Program-made: the position numbers and the translations under genes
Assembly: GCF_019279795.1 (NCBI RefSeq)
Contig: NC_056750.1
Coordinates: forward strand, 693,892,925-693,956,924
DNA: 64,000 nt
From: Protopterus annectens
Taxonomy: Eukaryota > Chordata > Ceratodontiformes > Protopteridae
Direction: 5' to 3'
Part shown: positions 33,650 to 45,699 of the stretch, in pieces
Layout: each line of letters opens with the position of its first letter
Position numbering within the stretch: the first letter of the stretch is position 1
Notes under the pieces: generated by a model
What the model saw: only the letters and a program-made list of their open reading frames with translations
Told to the model about the DNA's origin: nothing
Database searches by the model: none

Positions 33650-33768
33650 GTTGGGCACCGGGCTGGAAACTCAGCACCGTAAAACTCCATTGCCAATCAT
33701 GAGCGGACAGGTGATCCACTGTGGCAACCCCTAACTGAGAAAAAGTCGAAAGAAGAAGAAGAATTACA
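33650..33768 (+). mobile_element. V-SINE 3' tail fragment inserted in CR1 copy F
   Basis: It carries the V-SINE tail hallmarks 'gggcaccgggctggaaactcagcaccgtaaaactccattgcca' and 'gatccactgtggcaacccctaac', and ends in an AAG-rich tail 'gtcgaaagaagaagaagaa'. Only the last ~120 bp are present, as expected of a 5'-truncated SINE insertion. Confidence 0.75.
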
Positions 33769-34249
33769 TTTGTTTAAATAACTAAATAATAATTGTAAAA
33801 AAAAATGTTAAACAGGACAGTGCACTTCAGTTTCTCCATGTTCAAATCACCATAGGAAAAATCCCATACCAATTCCTTGCAAGCACAGGTCCCCCTCTAT
33901 GTCCAAGGAAACCCATTTTGTCAATACACCAGCCAGGGGTACAACTATACTGGCTCTAGTCCTCACTAATATGGGAGTGTGCTGCACATCCCTGAGTATA
34001 ATGTCTTCCCTGGTAAGGTGACCACAAAATGGTCTCCTTTGAAGTAAAAATAAAACTTGGAATCTCAGCTAATCATGGAATATTCAAGAACTAACCTAAG
34101 GCTAGCTTCCTACAATTAAGTGGCAACCTTGCAAAATATCAGGCCCCCATAAACCCTGCAAACACTGCTGCCTATATGGAACTGTTCACAGAAACCCTAT
34201 ACAAACATGTTAATAACTGAGTAAAGGCAGCTGTAACATCCAGTAAGAA

Positions 34250-36000
34250 GTACAGATTTAGCTAACAAAACAAGCCATCTGGTGGAATTGCAACATCAAT
34301 AGGCTGTTAAACAGAAGGAAGAAAATCATGGCAAAAATTAAGAGGTGCAGCCCCCAGCAGGATAAAAACAGTCTCATCAAACAAAGCAAACGAGTCAGAG
34401 AAATAGTCTACCAAAGCCAAATTTGAGGTAAATTTGGCCTCCCATGTCAAGAACAACCACAAGGCATTCTTTAGCTATATCTGCAACCTCAAAGGCAATA
34501 CAAAGTTGTAAGCAGAGCTCATTGTTAATGGAGCCACCTATACTGAGCCCAGATATATAGCAAACCTACTGGTAAACAAAGTCATCTCCAACTTTACCCC
34601 TCTTGTCCCCTTCAACCTTCCCTCTGGAAATTCCATCAAATATAACTCCCCTTGCTATCACTAGGGAACAGGATCTTAATGCTCTCTCCAAGGGCAAGAA
34701 CACTGCCTCAACGGGCCCACAAATATCCTATGATGCCTTCTAAATAGCATGAAACATGCCCTAGCAGGTCCTCTGGAATAGCTATTTAACTGTAGCCTCC
34801 AAGCAGGCTTTGTGCCTCATGAATGAATAACAGCATGAGTCATCCCTCTGCACAAAGCTGGGACATCTACAGACCCAGGAAACTCCAGACCCTTAAGACT
34901 CACTAGTCTCATGCAAAACCATGGAAAGAATTATCATGGAAATGATCAATAATAAGACAAGAAACCTCCAGACACTAGACCCAACTCAATTTGATTGCAT
35001 CAAGGGCAGGTCATGCCTACTGAACTGGTTGGACTTCTTTGAGCAGGTCACCAAAGCAATGGATGAGGACAAAATGGTTCACACTTCCTATCCTGACTTG
35101 GCCAAGGCATTTGACACAATACTCCACTCAGGCATTGTTGGCAAACTCAAGAGGTTAGGTACAAACCCTTATGTCACCCAGTGGATAGCCAGCTGGCTCA
35201 CAAACAGGACCTGGGAAATTAGAATTGGAGAGTCCACCTCTTGAAAGAGGCCAGTCACAAGTGGAGGTCCTCAGGGATTCATCCTGAGGCCACTCTTTTT
35301 TGGCATTTACTTTTCTGAAGTCAAGGCCAATGTCAGTAGCCTCTGGATGACTAAATTTGGAGATAATTGCCAAGTAAGAGCTGTCATTGAATCCCTCACT
35401 GACACAAATGTTCTCCAGGAAGGGCTGTCACAGACAACTAACTGGTGTCAGAGACGTGGACTAAAACTAAATGCCATGAAATGCATAATAGTATGCTCAG
35501 GAAGTCATCCACCCCTGGTAACTATCATATTGACAACACATCCCTAAGATTTGACCCAGTAGTCAGGGATTTGGGAACATACACAGACAGTAATCTAGCT
35601 TTTGACCGTCACTTGTCTGCAGTAGTAAGTAAATCATTCTATGTTATGCAACTTATAAACAAAGGTATGGCATCTAGGTCCAAGGAAGTCATTGTTCCAC
35701 TGTATTTGGCATTCATCAGGCCTATCACTGAGTACAATGCCTCCTTTGGTATGTACCTAACCAGGCATGTCCAACAACTGGAACATCCACAGAGGCTCCT
35801 TACTAAAAGAATACAGAGCATAAGTAACATGTTTTATGCATACTGCCATATCCCTGTATTCTTTCTCCTACATGCTGTTGAGGGGAGATCTATGCCTGGT
35901 ATACTAGGCATTGTCAGACCCCACTTTGATGGACCTCCTGCTTATTCTCAAAACAAGCAATACCAGAATTACCTGTTTCAAAGACTTAAAACTTGACTGT
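34250..36000 (+). pseudogene. CR1-type RT, copy F, broken
   Basis: The frame 34,921-35,244 starts MERIIMEMINNKTRNLQTLDP, has QFDCIKGRSCLLNWLDFFEQ and motif A (YPDLAKAFDTILH). It ends after the WLTNRTWEIRI block. The SGGPQGFILRPLFFGIYF-like motif near 35,262-35,310 and a FGDNC motif (from FADDC, catalytic pair lost) near 35,357 are in a second frame. The C-terminal part at 35,445-35,996 has RDLGTYTDSNLAFDRH and SRSKEVIVPLYLAFIRPITEY. Loss of the Asp pair means the RT is dead even if the frame were continuous. Confidence 0.75.
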
Positions 36001-36325
36001 TATATATAAATAGGACTTCTGGAGATACAGGTATGTATCCCAGAGAACACCGCTGCTCTGGAACAGGCACTCCATCCAGGTGAAGCAGAGTTTCTCTCTA
36101 ATACAACTCAAGTGCAATTTGGACAATTAAATGGGGGACAGGAAATCCATCCCTTGTTGGCACCAATGTCTCTATTGGACACAGGCAGCCTGTAATGGTT
36201 CATCTCCCAAGCCCCTGCTTACACTTATCAAGGGTACAAGGACTTGTTAGAGATTTTGGATGTATGGCTAGTCTTAAAAAGACCCTTGTGGTCATTAGCC
36301 TAATAAACACCTATGACAATAACTT

Positions 36326-38290
36326 TATGGGCTGACAAGCACAAGTTGGGAAATTAGATACTGAATTTCCTGTTTTCAGAAGCAAATAATCCATCTTTCT
36401 CTAGTCCCACATGCCCCAAACCACAGACAGTGTTATAGATGATAATAATGAAAGTGGTATACTGCATCAATTACCAGCATTTCAGTAGAATGGAATTTGT
36501 TTTGCTTTTCTCATGTCTCTGAGTCTTTTAGCCTTCCTTGATCGAACTGTGAGGAAAGTCCATTGGTTTGTTTATCTCTAATGCGTGTTAATACTTATAC
36601 TAAACTCTCACAGCTGTGACCTTATAATGAGAAACTAAGTGTAAAGATTAAAGTACCTTTATTTTAACAATGACAGATAAACTAGAGACACAAGCATTAA
36701 AATAAAACAAATCCTTCCCATGTACTACGCTTATAAATGTATGAATCTGACTGTCTTACTTTTCACAATTCAGCACTTTTTTCTTTCATTCATACCAAGT
36801 CCATGTAAATACATTTTTTGCCTGATGGGTTACAAGAATGAGTAACTAACAAAACAAGAACATTATGTCATAATCTGTTTATATTATTCCATTTAGTAAG
36901 TCAGATATATTCAAATTCTCTGCTGGAATCATTTCAGAAAAATGTCAGCGAGCATTGCCTTTCATATGAAAAGTGATACACTACCTCCACTAATTTCTGT
37001 TTTTATTGTATGTTAGATGGGATTACCTTTCTAAATTTAAATAAAATGTGAACAAGTAATCCTTTCTTTGTGGGTATTCCTCAGGAAGCTAGCTGTCATT
37101 CTGATTACATTTCCATTGTGTGTTTTAATAAACAACTTTCACTGCTGCTTTTCCTGTTTTGTATTTCCTGCCATCTGCCCATAGTTTCCATGCCTGAGAT
37201 AGTTGCGCAAAATTAGTAAAAGTGCTTACCTTTATAACATGGAGGACTGTAAACATATTCATAAATTAAAAAAAAAAATAAATTTAAAAGTTACTAAGGA
37301 AAGTGCACCATCTTGAAAAAAAACCTGAACGTGTTAGAGTAATTATACCCCTCATTCAAAATGTTCTAACTAAAAACAATCACTTACATTTGAATTTCAT
37401 TTGATGGGGGAGTGCAGAATATGCTAATGAATGGAGGCATAAACAGGTTTTTCAACAGGTACAGAAAATAGTGAATGAATCAGATATGTTGTGATACCTC
37501 TCAGCAAAGTATTTCTTAACCGATTAACCAAAGGAGCTTTTAAGAAGTGTTTGTGGCTAGCCTAAAGAAAAAAGTACTTTCTACTCTGATTCACATATTA
37601 TAAGCCAAGCTTTGTGAGCAAGCTGGTAAGATGGTGGAGGTAGACCTCAACTGTTGGACTAGTCAAGGTGCATGTTGTAGGTGAGGGGTCAGAGGATGAT
37701 TGTATGTGAAATGTATTCCAAGAAAAAAAGTGACCAGTAGCATGCTGCATGTATTAATGCTAGGTCAGTCTTCATTTATGTATTTAGCAGGGGCATTTCA
37801 GAGAAGTTGAAAGGTAACATATCGTTATGTCCATATCACTGGAATACAGGAGAGGGGAACCCAGTAAGAGAGCTGGCGAACCATGAGGGGAGATTAATAA
37901 TTTGATAGGTTTGAAGCCAGAGAAAACAAACTCATGCATTTATGCACAGTTATTGGAAAGCTGGCTAATGAAAAAAGCACTATCAGTTTCCACAAAAGGA
38001 TGCAAAAAAAGAAAAATGGCATCTATGGAAAATAAATAATATTATACTTGGGGTAGTAAGGTGCACATGTATTACTAGAATGGGGCAGAAGTGGTAGCCA
38101 CTGCAGGTTACAAGAGTTAGGGGGCATGATTGGCAGATCCCAACCAGTCTTCAGTGCATTTCCTGGTACTGAATGTCCTTACTGCAGTAACAGTCAGAAC
38201 TAAGCTGCTGTCTCCATGTGTAGCATAAGCTGTAGCAGATGCAAGCAGTTTGCTAGAGTTTAAAAAGAGAGAAGAACTTTTTCCCTCCTT
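36326..38290. other. Unassigned AT-rich sequence
   Basis: About 2 kb without recognised coding potential or repeat. Poly-A runs occur near 37,268-37,323. Confidence 0.4.
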
Positions 38291-40110
38291 ATGTCTGTAC
38301 ATTGTAGGATGACACTAATTAGAACAATAGCTAGACACCTGTCTGGTAAGGGGAGCAAGATTATCCTGGTATGTATTTGTATTCTACCTAATACTTCTAT
38401 TATAGAGCGTGAGAGAATTTGGGGGGAAATAATCAGCTTTCAGCAGAGAGTAATATTTATGGGTGTGGATTGGAATTTGGTTTGCAATAGTGATGGTGTA
38501 TCAGGTGTAACAATAAAGGAAAACATTAAAAAAAAGAGTATATTTTTGAAGAAATCTAAAAGAATATTTGGTATGGAAGATAAGATTTCAGTTTAATTCA
38601 GAGTTTACCTATTATTTCCAAAAGTAGAATAACTGGGCTAGACTAGGTAGAAATTATATTTGACAGGAGCATGTTTGTTTAATTGAAAGCTTTGCCACAC
38701 ATCCAAGAACTATTTCAAATTACACACCCATAAAAAGTAAGATAAAGATGAAGTAAACATGAGGAACTGGTACGTTCCTACTTACCAGTTAAAAAGAGTG
38801 GGGATTTCAATAATAGGTAGTGGAAATGATCTAGTGACTGGGATAACATAAGAGAGAAAGAGGTATGGGAAAGAAATAATAGGAATTATTCAGAGTGGTT
38901 GACAAAGGTCAATGTACTGCAGAGTAAGGGGGATCTCGCAGAACAAGAACAGGAGAACTGCAAAGAGCTAATGAGAAATAATGGGAGTGTGTGGATAACA
39001 CACAAGTTTAAAGAGGTTGCTGTTAAGGGAATGTTTTTTTGATAACTCCAGAGCAACAAAATCTTTTAACAGAATGAATTAAGCAACAGAAATTAGAAAG
39101 CGTTATCATGAAACTTAGGAAGTCTATCGCAAAAACCCCATATATTTAAGAAAGTTTATGAAAATTTGTACAGAGCAGAGTAATGTAGAAACGAAGAAAT
39201 AGCACAAATGGAAATATTCATATAAGACTTAATTATGCCAGGATAAAGGAAGATGAGGCTCGACAATTAATAGCTAATATAGGAAATTATGAAATAAAAA
39301 CAGTGATGTGTAAATAGTCAACAGAGACGTCTCCTGGAAAACAGGATTCCTGTGTAAGTTTTGAAATTTGGTGGGGAAAAAGTGGTAAAGCTCCAGAAGG
39401 TTTTGTTTAACAGTATTTTATGTGGAGAAGAAATGGATGTATTATTCCACCAGGGTAAGGACCCTTCAAACCCAGCTTCATATTAACCCATTGAAATTTT
39501 AAACCATGCTATAAAGTGTCAGTACTAGCTAATGCAATAGATTTTGCCAAAATTGACAGATATGGATGAATGTGGTTTTGTCATGGGGGAAGGACAGACA
39601 GTCATAACATTAACAGAACAAAGATGATCCAGAGAGAAGCAGAATTCAAGTAAAATGTAAACAATGCCACTATTGTTGATGGACCTTGTAACGCAGAATA
39701 ACAGACGGCTCGGATTTTATGAACAAAGCAATGGAAACATTTGTGTTCCTTCTGTGACAGACCAAAATGATTAATTAGTGTGGCATATAATTGGCCAGAG
39801 GAAAGAATAAGGTGGGAGGGTTCCTGTCACAAGCTGGGTTTACCAAGGTACAAGGCAGGGGTGCCCTCTTTCCCTTTATTTGATTTATGTTTAGTGCCAC
39901 TGCCAATGAAAATCAGGGGTCTGTATATAACTGTCATGATACTCAAGAAGAGGCACCTTTGTTTGCAGAGAATATTGTACTTGAGACATCTGGGAAAGGA
40001 CAAGTTGGTGTTTTGGAACACTGAGATAGTTTCAGTTTTTTGGGATATAAAATGAATCACGATAAAACAAAAGTTATAGCGATAAAATATACATCTATAA
40101 ATAAATGTAT
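38291..40110 (+). mobile_element. L1-like LINE fragment, heavily decayed
   Basis: The plus-strand blocks read in L1 order. The endonuclease segment is KIILVCICILPNTSIIERERIW, then RVIFMGVDWNLV (38,360-38,485). A charged linker follows. An RT entry block (about 39,500-39,620, FKPCYKVSVLANAIDFAKID) resembles DYKILAKALANRL. GVPSFPLFDLCLVPLPMKIR at about 39,860-39,920 resembles the GCPLSPLLFDLCLEPLA motif. GYKMNHDKTKVIAI at 40,044-40,085 corresponds to the G-KIN-KTK motif. Stops and frameshifts are frequent. It differs clearly from the CR1 family elsewhere in the window. Confidence 0.65.
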
Positions 40111-40385
40111 ATTTCTGTTCAAGTTGCTTTACATCACATTCCTGTACTAGGTTGATAATTTCATAGTGCTGCAGCTTGGTCTTTATAAATGTTGCTTTTG
40201 CATATTTATCAAGACCAAATGTCATTCTATCTTCTGAAAAACTTTTAATCATTCATAGCTGTGCTGTTAAATCTTCATCTGATGAGCAATATAATTTTAA
40301 GACATCCACAAGAAGCAGATGAGATGTCTTTGTACAAAGTTGGTTTCTGGAAGTTAACCTGGAACCAAAACCTCTTCAACTAAGT
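40090..40385 (-). pseudogene. RT fragment of another LINE type
   Basis: On the minus strand LVDVLKLYCSSDEDL at about 40,312-40,268 resembles a YMDDLKLY-type motif C with one catalytic Asp changed. After a stop it continues in the same sense as MIKSFSEDRMTFGLDKYAK and LEQKYTFIYR (40,252 to about 40,110). The FGLDKC-KG-L-LEQ--TYKYLG arrangement occurs in a non-CR1, non-L1 retroelement family that I cannot name with confidence. The fragment is tail to tail with the L1-like element and is cut at its other end by the TIR element. Confidence 0.6.
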
Positions 40386-40697
40386 TATGCCTCCCAAACT
40401 TTTAGAGCAAGAAATCTGCACAATGCCAGAAATAATGGGTTGACAAAGGCCTGCAAATAGGGCCAATTTTTAAGCATTGCTCTTACAGACCTGCAAAGTC
40501 AATAGAATAACAGGTTTTGCATTAGTATGAAATTTATGAATGATATAAAATCCAAAACTCAAATGTCTGTCATTTTTTTTCTGAGTTCAGTCCTTAATGA
40601 TTTGCCAGAAAGCCAATGATGTATACATGGGACAAAAAAATGTGATACAAAAAGTAGGACATTCTGCAAAAGTCAGGACATTTGAGAGGTATGGATT
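40386..40697 (+). mobile_element. TIR element (MITE), copy 2 of the CTCTCAA family
   Basis: It begins 'atgcctcccaaacttttagagcaagaaatctg' and ends 'caggacatttgagaggtatgg'. The reverse complement of the end gives an imperfect terminal inverted repeat. The inside matches copy 1 at 8,523 ('gacaaaggcc', 'aataacaggttttgcattagtatg', 'gagttcagtcct'). No ORF is present. Confidence 0.6.
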
Positions 40698-40890
40698 AAG
40701 TCAACACTTGAATGGGTTGTGATGAGACAAAACAGCAGCGGTGACAAGGAATCACCCTGAACTAGTGCCTTTGAATTTTTATCACTGGGATAATAATTTC
40801 TCCTTTGGCTGAGCTAAAAAGAGGTTTGCCACTGTTACAGTGCCACTAAATTGTAATTGGTTTACAATGTGGAGTGCATCTTATACATCT
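40671..40890 (+). repeat. Left copy of a ~225-bp direct duplication
   Basis: This stretch ('ggacatttgagaggtatggattaagtcaacac...gtgcatcttatacatct') recurs with substitutions at 41,436-41,662. The duplication includes the last ~25 bp of the TIR element. The minisatellite lies between the two copies. Confidence 0.75.
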
Positions 40891-41435
40891 CCCCCCTGAT
40901 TATATGTCACCCCTCGGACCTTAGCAAGTGGTGATGGTAATACTCCCCATTGTGTGTCACCCATCGGACCTCGTCATGTGGTAATGATAATACCCTCCCA
41001 TTGTGTCACCCTGAGATATACTTTCAGAAGGTGATGATAATACCCTCTCATTATGTCACCCATCAGACCTCATCATGTAGTAATGATAATACCCATTATA
41101 TGCCACCTTGACATCCACTTTCAGGGGGTGGTGTTAATTCCCTCATTATGTCATCATGCCCTACATGGTCAGGTGGTGTTGATAATATCTCACAAATTTT
41201 GTGTCATTCATTGAACCTCATCATGTGATGATTATAATGCCCTTATTATGTGTCATGCATCGGACCACATCATCTGTTGATGATAATCCCCCCCCCCATT
41301 ATGTGTAACCCTGTCAAGTACTTTGAGGTGGTGGTGATAATACCCTCCATTATGTGTCATCCTGACATGTAGTTTTCAGATGGTTATGATAAAGTCCCTC
41401 ATTGTGTGTCACTCATCAGACCTCATCATGTGGCA
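40891..41435. repeat. Minisatellite, ~50-bp unit with two alternating subtypes
   Basis: About 11 units share the frame CCTCATTATGTGTCACC...GGTGATGATAATAC. One subtype carries 'catcggacctcatcatgtgg' and the other 'ctgacatgtactttcagagg'. The subtypes alternate over part of the array, suggesting a ~100-bp dimer as the amplified unit. Copies are well diverged. It has no coding potential. Confidence 0.85.
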
Positions 41436-41662
41436 AATATCTGGACATTTCAGAGGTATGGATTAAGTAAACACCTGAATGGGTTAAGATCAAACCAAAC
41501 CAGCAATGGTGACAAGGGATATCACCATGGACTATTGCCTGAATTTTTATCCAATGGATAATAATTAGCCCCTGATCATGGCTCAGCTGTAAATAGGTTT
41601 GCACTGTTTCTTTGTCACTACAATTAGTAATGTTTTAATGTAGGGTGCATCTTATACCTCTG
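41436..41662 (+). repeat. Right copy of the ~225-bp direct duplication
   Basis: It matches 40,671-40,890: 'ggacattt-agaggtatggattaagt', 'acctgaatgggtt', 'gcctgaatttttat', 'ggtgcatcttatacctct'. It begins with only the last ~20 bp of the TIR element, which shows that the duplication arose after that element was in place. Confidence 0.75.
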
Positions 41663-42129
41663 TAAGCATTCAGTAATCCATGAATGTAGCATACTGTTGA
41701 ATATTTTTTGTAATCTGTTAATGTCATACTTGCAATCCATCACTTTTAAAAGCTCTCTGTCATGGCTTTAACAAATGGTCCTGTATGAAGCATATGACAA
41801 AAGTGGCCTGTTTAAACCTATAAATCTTATTATGTCAATTGGTGTGAATCTGTTGAAGGGCGAGTCTGGCATTGTTGGTTGTCTGATATTAATTATCCTT
41901 AGCCTTTTTTCAGTTTGCTTACCTATGAGTGCTAATCATATGGAATCTATTATAAGAGACAACAGGAAAGGATTAATAGAGTACCCAGACATAATTGCTA
42001 AAATTGGTTAATACCCTAAATTTATAGGCCTTAATTTATAGACCTTGTTAGAGTAATATGTCAAAAGAGACTGAGATGATTTCTGTAATGGACCATATTT
42101 TTATTCATTTGCTGTCAATTACAATACAA
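41663..42129. other. Unassigned sequence
   Basis: The plus ORF at 41,775-42,011 (78 aa, one hydrophobic stretch) shows no family signature. Nothing else is recognised. Confidence 0.35.
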
Positions 42130-42330
42130 GCCAGGTTTCTCAACCGATAGACATTGAAAATCTGGACAAAAACTGCTGAAAAGTATGTATATCTGGCAAG
42201 AATGAATGAGTGAATGAATGGATAAACAAACACACAAATATAACTAGTTGGCATAACATTTGCATAACAATTGCATAATTTCTCCCACTTCTATTATGGG
42301 ATACCACTGACAGTAATACACTTAAAAAAA
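42130..42330 (+). mobile_element. MITE-like fragment related to that at 7,133
   Basis: 'tttctcaaccgatagacattgaaaatctggacaaa' and 'cataatttctcccacttctattatgggatacca' follow the same order and spacing as 7,133-7,300. A GAAT-type short repeat (about 42,203-42,222) interrupts it. Confidence 0.4.
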
Positions 42331-45240
42331 AGTGACTTACCACTAATAGTATTAGGACAAAGAAAAAGATGTCAGGATCAAAATGACACTGAGTTTGTTA
42401 ATCTATTATGGCACTTGTTCATACGTTCATAACTGAAAATGCTACATGTTATTGATGGATATGGTATTGCACTGATCACTTCTTCATATGTAAAATAAAA
42501 ATAAACATCCAAATGCACATGCGGTATCTGCTTAAAAATCAGATCTGATGACTTGTCTAGGTTACCTGTTGCCAGACTGTCAGGACTAGTGACGGTCCCT
42601 AGCCCTGCGTATGTACTGTCTATAGCATGTAAGCTAAGGTGTTTAAATTACATTTTATAAGGGGACAACATATTACAGCTTATACAGAAAATGAAGAGTG
42701 TAAGTTATCCAGCAAAGAAAGTGACTGTAAATCAATAAGCACTCCGTTTATCCAGGACACACAAGTATCCATTTAAAGGGTTCCAGTGTAATCATGACAG
42801 TAGACATGCTATATCCTTCATTCCATAGATCAGACATATTCTAAAGGAAAAAAAGAAGGATGGAATAGTTATATTGGAGAGTCGCAAAAGATGAATTCCG
42901 TGTACAAATCAGAAATTTCCAGCCACTTTCAGCTGTCTAGAACTTGTCATGCAGCTGGAAAACTGACTGTTTCAACTGATCCTTACATCTACAGGTGTGT
43001 GCTTGAGTGTGTTTGTGTGAATGTGTCAGTGTATGTGCCTGCATGTCTCTTTGGGGCCATTTTCTTATCACTCACAGAAAGAAATGCTAAATCTAGAGGG
43101 GACCGGTCTCCCTTGCCACCCTTTAGTTATTCTAATGCCTGCATTGTAATAGCCACTGCAAAAAAATGACATGCTGCCATATGGCATATAATCTGCTCTG
43201 GAAATTTCTTACTGGGATTGTACTAATCAGTAAATTTTCTTTATTGTTGAGCCAAATCTATTACTACAGAATATACTGCACAACTGTTGTGTCTCCTGAT
43301 GATCATATTTTTTCTAGTATATGATCTTTGGGAGTTGAATAACATTAAACGTTTTTGAAAAAATGCTTTGCTTGAAGTTAATTCTGCCAAAAACCATTTA
43401 GAAAGTTTGTCTTCACAACGTGTCTACAAATTTAATAAAAGATGGTTCTTTACAACCATAGCACGGTCCACTATACAAGGAACCATCAGGAAGATAACTG
43501 GTTGGAAATTAAGCTTCAGTGTTCCTGTGCACATATAGTACAGTCCATTTAAATATGATTTTCTTTTACACTGTCTGCAACTTAAACACATATACTCACA
43601 CAGGTATATATGAATAATAACCTTTAATAAAATACTAAACATATTCCTGCTATTTCTTAGTAAACCAACATGTCACACCCTCTGGTTCTTCATATGCTCC
43701 GTAAGATTTCACATAGTCTTCTCAATAAAAATCTAAATAGATAAGTGACTGAATTCAAATAAACTGCTTGAATAACTTCTGTAAAAGTTGATTTTAAATA
43801 CAAGCATAATGCAGAATGTTTATTTTAACTTTAATCGAAAAGTAATAATTTGGTTCTCCTTTATGCACAAGGATGAATGCTGTGCTTTCTGTACTGTTGT
43901 GAATTGTCTTACAGAAAGTTTCCTATGCCTTGCTAACTCAACAGTCACCAGAATAGCTACATAAGGCAGCATGTTTATGAATTACTCTGGTATGTTTGTC
44001 TCATCGACTTTGGGCATTTTTTTACAACAGCAGCCCAAGAAAGACCTTTTCCAGTTTACCATATGGAAAGAAGCATACACATTACAAACTTCAGTTTTTA
44101 GCTTTCAAAAAAAGTCAACTAAAAATGTAACTTTTTATCTGTCTACTCACTATATACTTCATTTACCTTTATTAAAACATTAGTAGCCAGTAATGCATTG
44201 CAAATTTGTGGTGTAGGCAAATCCAAAATCCCTACACAATCACAGGAGGTTTCTATATCTGAGTGCATCTCCTGCCATACAATAGATGTGACTATCACAG
44301 AATATGTTCTGAATGATGAGAAACCTGCTACGGTTTAATTTTATGTGCTTGTTTCAGTAGCCAATTCCTCACAAATTACATGCGACTGCTTCCCCACTTG
44401 TGTGTGTCCCTCTCAAATACAGGCATGGTCATGAGTGTTAACTTAAACATGTCATCAACATTTGTGATGCCACAGACCAGATTCAAACTAAACTGAAGTT
44501 GTCATAATGTAAAGGGCGACTTCAAATTTCATGACACTCTTAAGTGTAAATATTGGACATCTTTAAGGTATGGTGTAAGTTATCATAAGAAATACACATA
44601 CTGAAGTGAGGAAGTAGTGTTCTATAGTGTTTTTCTTGTGGTGGAGATAAATGGAAGCTTTATGAGGTTTAATAACCACTTGTATGCGATTAAACCCAAC
44701 AACAACAAATAATATTCTGATGGATGTAGTCATTTTAAAACTGCAATTCTTAGTACTTAGCTTACATCACAATCTTAGGTGGTGTTGATTAAAAGAATGA
44801 TTTGGACATCATAAAGGTACAGTGGCAAATTAAGTTAAAAATACATCTGCTGATACAAATGATTTTATTTATATCTAAAATGTGTTAGAGAACATTATAG
44901 CTGTTATTAAATCTTGTGATGATTTCTGTTTAGTATTTAACAAGGAAAATTTTGTAGTAACTCAGTTCTGAAGAATTGTTTTACTTGGAGATAAATGCAC
45001 TTAACTCGTCTTATTAATTTTATATGTATTTATTTATTGCATTTGTTGAAAAGGAAAGTCCAGCTAGGAAAAAAAAAACACACACTTTTCATTGGAGACC
45101 CAGAAAGAAATGTGTACAGTTGAGAGGTATGCTTCAGCAGGTACATTTCCTATTGTGATTCTCCCCAATGTTCATAATCAATTAATGAGAAAATAATTCA
45201 CAACTGTGTTTGCTGCTATTTATTAAACCTACATGTACTA
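42331..45240. other. Unassigned AT-rich sequence
   Basis: Nearly 3 kb without recognised genes. A right-end-like fragment of the CTCTCAA TIR family ('gtacagttgagaggtatgc') lies at about 45,114-45,132. Small ORFs have no domain signature. Confidence 0.4.
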
Positions 45241-45294
45241 TGAACAGAACATGTGGTGAAGGAGACCTTGCAGTCATGGCTAGGAGTGTAAAGC

Positions 45295-45403
45295 AGAGTC
45301 TTTTAGCTTCTCCCATTAGGGGTTGCACAGCGGATAACCAGTCCAGAGATTTATTGATAGTGGGGTTTGAGTTGTCAAGACTGGTGCCCGACCTTCACAG
45401 AAG

Positions 45404-45463
<60 letters not shown>

Positions 45464-45606
45464 CCCTACTGCATATCTTTAAAACTTACACTACCACAGG
45501 GAGGACATGCAGACCCGACACAGAAGGTGCTGCAATCAAGAACTGAACCAACGGACGTCTTGCTGTGAGGCAACAATGCTAACTGCTGCACCACCTCAGC
45601 TGGCAG
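45295..45606 (-). mobile_element. V-SINE carrying an internal (CA)n
   Basis: Read on the minus strand from about 45,606, the tRNA-like head ('gcagttagcattgttgcctcacagcaag', 'gttcttgattgc') is followed by 'ccttctgtgtcgggtctgcatgtcctccctg'. The (TG)n tract then replaces part of the body. It finishes with 'gggcaccagtcttgacaactc' and 'ttatccgctgtgcaacccctaatgggagaagc'. The central-core part beyond 'tgtcctccctg' is largely replaced by the microsatellite. Confidence 0.72.
45403..45462. repeat. (CA)n microsatellite inside the V-SINE
   Basis: About 58 bp of pure CA. The His-Thr repeat ORF over it is an artefact. Confidence 0.97.
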
Positions 45607-45699
45607 TCATGGCTAGGAGTGTGATGAAGGAAAAACTGGTGAGCAGAGAAAATGCGTGCACCTGAGGAAAATAAGCATGCTGCTTCAAGGTGACCACAG

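Larger units (their letters stand above)
33410..36325 (+). mobile_element. Diverged CR1-type LINE, copy F
   Basis: This is a plus-strand, 5'-truncated copy that starts inside the endonuclease (CGVCAVTKTWFKATESTPTVQGY near 33,470-33,530). It is interrupted by a V-SINE tail at about 33,650-33,765 and resumes with the endonuclease end near 33,860. The linker, RT and C-terminal domain follow. The 3' end, 'ctagtcttaaaaagacccttgtggtcattagcc' and 'cacctatgac' near 36,268-36,320, is a decayed form of the family tail. It is more diverged than copies B-E, so it is older or from another subfamily. Confidence 0.75.

Noticed and set aside
40891..41435. Possible CRISPR-like array
   Set aside because: The units are contiguous diverged minisatellite copies, without constant repeats separated by unique spacers, and the setting is a vertebrate genome.
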